This document shows, piece after piece, positions 61,369 to 64,000 of a stretch of DNA of 64,000 nucleotides; position 1 is the stretch's first letter, and every line of letters begins with the position of its first letter. The stretch is from Serratia symbiotica (GTDB taxonomy: Bacteria; Pseudomonadota; Gammaproteobacteria; Enterobacterales; Enterobacteriaceae): positions 620,001 to 684,000 of the forward strand of contig JAMDYG010000001.1 of the NCBI GenBank assembly GCA_024160085.1, written 5' to 3'. The notes below the pieces were generated by a model. That model did no database searches and was not told where the DNA came from. It saw only the letters and a program-made list of their open reading frames with translations. The position numbers were made by a program, and so were the translations under genes.

Positions 61369-62210
61369 AGTATCGCCTCATAACTGCTGTGATTTTAATT
61401 CCGCTAGTTATCGCAGTTCTGTTTTTGCTGCCGCCGTTGATTTTTGCCTTGATAACGCTGGTGGTGTGCATGTTAGCCGCTTGGGAATGGGGTCAATTAG
61501 CTGGTTTTACTTCCCGCCCGCAACGCATTTGGTTGGCGATAATGTGCGGCTTTCTGTTGGCACTGATGATGCTGAGCGTTCCCACATATTCCCGTGCCGT
61601 TGACCTTCCGCTAATGGGCGTTTCGCTATGGTTGTCGCTGGAGTGGTGGCTAGCTGCACTACTGCTAGCGCTGTTTTATCCCCAGTCGGCAGCAGTCTGG
61701 CGTCATTCGCGTTCACTTCGCCTGCTTTTCGGCATGCTGACCATCGTACCTTTCTTTTGGGGTATGCTGGCGCTACGTCAGTGTGGCTATGTAGAGAACC
61801 ATTTTACCGGTGCTTGGTGGCTATTGTATGTGATGCTGCTGGTGTGGGGCGTGGATTCTGGTGCTTACATGTTCGGTAAACTGTTCGGCAAGCATAAACT
61901 GGCACCGAAGGTTTCGCCGGGCAAGACGTGGGAAGGGCTGATTGGCGGGCTGATGACTTCAGCATTGATCGCATGGCTGTTTGGCCGCTATGCGCCACTG
62001 AATATAGTTCCGGTCAACCTGTTGGTTTGTTCGGTGATCGCCGCGTTAGCTTCGGTACTAGGTGATCTGGTCGAAAGCATGTTCAAACGTGAAGCAGGTA
62101 TTAAAGACAGTGGGCGTCTGATACCGGGCCATGGCGGTATACTGGATCGCATTGACAGCCTGACCGCAGCGGTACCTGTATTTGCCTGCATGATGCTGTT
62201 AGTGTTTTAA
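61362..62210 (+). CDS. cdsA: Phosphatidate cytidylyltransferase CdsA
   Basis: A 282-residue membrane enzyme with about eight helices that makes CDP-diacylglycerol, the precursor of all phospholipids. A TTG start at 61362 matches the family N-terminus (M)[17 protein letters not shown]. The signature near the C-terminus reads [20 protein letters not shown] followed by LDRIDS, with [12 protein letters not shown] upstream. It ends three residues earlier than E. coli CdsA. It overlaps uppS by seven bases and precedes rseP, conserved order. Confidence 0.95.
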   Translation: MLKYRLITAVILIPLVIAVLFLLPPLIFALITLVVCMLAAWEWGQLAGFTSRPQRIWLAIMCGFLLALMMLSVPTYSRAVDLPLMGVSLWLSLEWWLAALLLALFYPQSAAVWRHSRSLRLLFGMLTIVPFFWGMLALRQCGYVENHFTGAWWLLYVMLLVWGVDSGAYMFGKLFGKHKLAPKVSPGKTWEGLIGGLMTSALIAWLFGRYAPLNIVPVNLLVCSVIAALASVLGDLVESMFKREAGIKDSGRLIPGHGGILDRIDSLTAAVPVFACMMLLVF

Positions 62211-62238
62211 TCCGTCAATGGTGGGGAGTGAAGGGATA

Positions 62239-63594
62239 ATGTTTAGCATGCTATGGAACCTGTTGGCGTTTTTGGTGGCGCTTGGTGTATTAGTTACCGT
62301 CCACGAGTTCGGGCATTTTTGGGTTGCCCGCCGATGTGGTGTGCGTGTAGAACGCTTCTGTATCGGATTTGGCCGTGCCCTGTGGTGCTGCTATGACCGT
62401 CAGGGTACGGAGTATGTTATCGCTCTTATTCCGTTGGGTGGCTATGTGAAGATGCTGGATGAGCGGGTGGAAGCAGTTGCGCCTGCACGCCGCCATCAGG
62501 CTTTCAACAATAAACCCATCTGGCAACGCACAGCGATCGTCAGCGCTGGTCCCATCGCCAACTTCTTATTTGCTATTCTGGCTTATTGGCTGGTGTTCAT
62601 CATCGGTATTCCTGCCTTCCGTCCAGTCGTCGGTGAAGTCTCGCCGCAGTCCATCGCCGCAAAGGCCGAAATTTCTCCCGGAATGGAACTTAAGTCGGTT
62701 GATGGTATCGAAACGCCTGATTGGGAATCCGTTCGTCTAGCGTTAGTGGCGAAGATTGGTGACAGGAAAACTGAGGTGGGTATGGCACCGTTCGGTTCTT
62801 CGCAACAGGTGATCAAGACTTTGGATCTGCGCCAGTGGAACTTTGAACCAGATAAACAGGATCTCATGGTGGCGCTGGGTATTATTCCACGCGGCCCACA
62901 GATAGAATCAGTGCTTGCCGAAGTGCAGCTGGATTCAGCGGCGCAAAAGGCAGGATTACACGTAGGGGATAGGATCGTCAAAATCGATGATCAACGGCTG
63001 GATGGTTGGCAAACATTGGTTAAGCGAATTCATGATAGCCCAGGCAAGCCGATGGCTTTGGAGATCAAAAGAAACGGCCTCCCCTTGTTTTTGACGCTGA
63101 TCCCAGATACAAAAACGATGGGAAAAGGCAAATCGGTAGGGTTTGCTGGCATTATTCCGAAAGTGCTGCCTCTGTCGGAAGAGTATAAGATGATCCATCA
63201 ATATGGATGGCTCCCTGCGCTGTATCAGGCCAGTGACAAAACTTGGTATATGATGCGGCTTACGGTCAGCATGCTGGGTAAATTGATAATTGGTGACGTA
63301 AAGCTAAGTAACCTGAGTGGCCCGATTTCAATTGCGCAGGGAGCAGGAGCGTCAGCCGGGAGCGGATTGGTGTATTATCTGATGTTCCTGGCGTTAATTA
63401 GTTTCAACCTAGGGATCATCAATCTGTTCCCTTTACCGGTGTTAGATGGTGGGCATCTCCTCTTCCTAGCGATAGAAAAGTTGAAGGGGAAGCCGGTTTC
63501 TGAGCGAGTACAGGATTACAGCTACCGCATAGGTTCGATCATGCTGGTATTGCTGATGGGTCTTGCACTTTTCAATGATTTTTCTCGCCTTTAG
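62239..63594 (+). CDS. rseP: Site-2 protease RseP
   Basis: A 451-residue inner-membrane zinc protease when started at ATG 62239 ([20 protein letters not shown]), matching E. coli (450) and preceded by AAGGGAT. The active site HEFGH is at residues 22-26, and the second motif LDGGH ([15 protein letters not shown]) lies near residue 400. Two PDZ domains occupy the periplasmic middle. RseP performs the second cleavage of RseA in the sigma-E envelope stress response and clears signal peptides. The gene is intact and next to bamA, whose assembly state sigma-E monitors. Confidence 0.96.
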   Translation: MFSMLWNLLAFLVALGVLVTVHEFGHFWVARRCGVRVERFCIGFGRALWCCYDRQGTEYVIALIPLGGYVKMLDERVEAVAPARRHQAFNNKPIWQRTAIVSAGPIANFLFAILAYWLVFIIGIPAFRPVVGEVSPQSIAAKAEISPGMELKSVDGIETPDWESVRLALVAKIGDRKTEVGMAPFGSSQQVIKTLDLRQWNFEPDKQDLMVALGIIPRGPQIESVLAEVQLDSAAQKAGLHVGDRIVKIDDQRLDGWQTLVKRIHDSPGKPMALEIKRNGLPLFLTLIPDTKTMGKGKSVGFAGIIPKVLPLSEEYKMIHQYGWLPALYQASDKTWYMMRLTVSMLGKLIIGDVKLSNLSGPISIAQGAGASAGSGLVYYLMFLALISFNLGIINLFPLPVLDGGHLLFLAIEKLKGKPVSERVQDYSYRIGSIMLVLLMGLALFNDFSRL

Positions 63595-63629
63595 GGGCGG
63601 GGATAGGTTAGGAAGAACGCATAACAACG

Positions 63630-64000
63630 ATGGCGATGAAAAAGTTGCTCATAGCGGCGCTGCTGTTTAGCAGCGCCACCGTATACAGTGCAGACGGGTT
63701 CGTAGTAAAGGACATTCATTTCGAAGGGCTGCAACGGGTCACTATCGGTGCGGCGTTGCTTAACATGCCGGTTCGTGTAGGCGATACCATCACTGACGAT
63801 GATATCGGTAATACCGTCCGTGCTTTGTTTGCCACCGGAAATTTCGAGGATATTCGCGTGCTACGCGATTGTAATACGCTGATTGTTCAAGTTAAGGAAC
63901 GTCCTACAATAGCCAGCATTACTTTCTCCGGCAACAAGTCGGTAAAAGATGACATGCTAAAGCAGAATCTAGAATCCTCTGGCGTTCGGGTTGGCGAGGC
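63630..64000 (+). CDS. bamA: Outer-membrane assembly factor BamA (5' part)
   Basis: The frame from 63630 reads [20 protein letters not shown] (signal peptide) and then [55 protein letters not shown], the first POTRA domain and the start of the second. It runs open off the end of the window at 124 codons. BamA is the essential beta-barrel insertase. It follows rseP by 35 bases in the standard order. No damage is visible in this part. Confidence 0.96.
   Translation, partial: MAMKKLLIAALLFSSATVYSADGFVVKDIHFEGLQRVTIGAALLNMPVRVGDTITDDDIGNTVRALFATGNFEDIRVLRDCNTLIVQVKERPTIASITFSGNKSVKDDMLKQNLESSGVRVGE

Overview
The window looks like the chromosome of a Serratia-type enterobacterium in an advanced but uneven stage of genome decay. 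The best match is an insect endosymbiont such as the Serratia symbiotica group. Gene order follows the Escherichia/Serratia backbone over long runs: mdlB-glnK-amtB-tesB; mutH-rppH-ptsP-lgt-thyA-ppdA-ppdB-ygdB-ppdC-recC-ptrA-recB-recD-argA-amiC-mltA-tcdA-csdE-csdA-gcvA-ygdD-rlmM-xni-ppnN-syd-yqcC-yqcA; then yaeH-dapD-glnD-map-rpsB-tsf-pyrH-frr-dxr-uppS-cdsA-rseP-bamA. About half of the genes in the accessory stretches carry stops, frameshifts or deletions. The species name is an inference; no rRNA is present to test it.

Layout. 1-5.7 kb: intact mdlB, then dead glnK, amtB, tesB and atl, the 4.5S RNA gene ffs, and intact hha beside a broken tomB. 6.6-7.7 kb: an ISAs1-family wreck. 7.9-10.6 kb: an intact zinc/manganese-type ABC transporter operon preceded by a Zur-like palindrome. 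10.6-15.2 kb: a mobile-element graveyard holding two group II intron remnants, IS110, ISL3 and IS256 wrecks, and the remains of the zinc-free ribosomal protein pair ykgM-ykgO. 15.3-21.6 kb: mutH, rppH, lgt and thyA are open, ptsP is dead. 21.7-35.5 kb: the ppdAB-ygdB-ppdC pseudopilin cluster is decayed, whereas recC, recB and recD are full length around a dead ptrA. 35.5-50 kb: argA, amiC, csdE, csdA, gcvA, xni and syd are dead; mltA, tcdA, ygdD, rlmM, ppnN, yqcC and yqcA are intact, with an initiator tRNA and the sRNAs GcvB and CsrB. 50-64 kb: dapD and map are intact on the minus strand with dead yaeH and glnD, followed by an unbroken block for translation, isoprenoid, phospholipid and outer-membrane assembly (rpsB to bamA, which runs off the end).

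How the parts fit. Losses fall into functional modules: nitrogen sensing and ammonium uptake (glnK, amtB, glnD, and ptsP of the nitrogen PTS), the CsdA-CsdE sulfur relay feeding TcdA, arginine synthesis entry (argA), septal amidase amiC, and the GcvA regulator of GcvB. Recombination (RecBCD), mismatch incision (MutH), the ribosome, lipoprotein maturation and envelope biogenesis are kept. Regulatory DNA outlives its genes in places: a near-consensus sigma-54 promoter and an NtrC site still stand before the dead glnK-amtB operon.

I found no convincing undescribed multi-gene system. The most informative signals are the module-wise decay, the degraded introns, the retained sRNA loci that are easily missed, a dispersed repeat of about 120 bp present three times, and a few open genes (thyA, ppdC) with changes at positions that are normally invariant.
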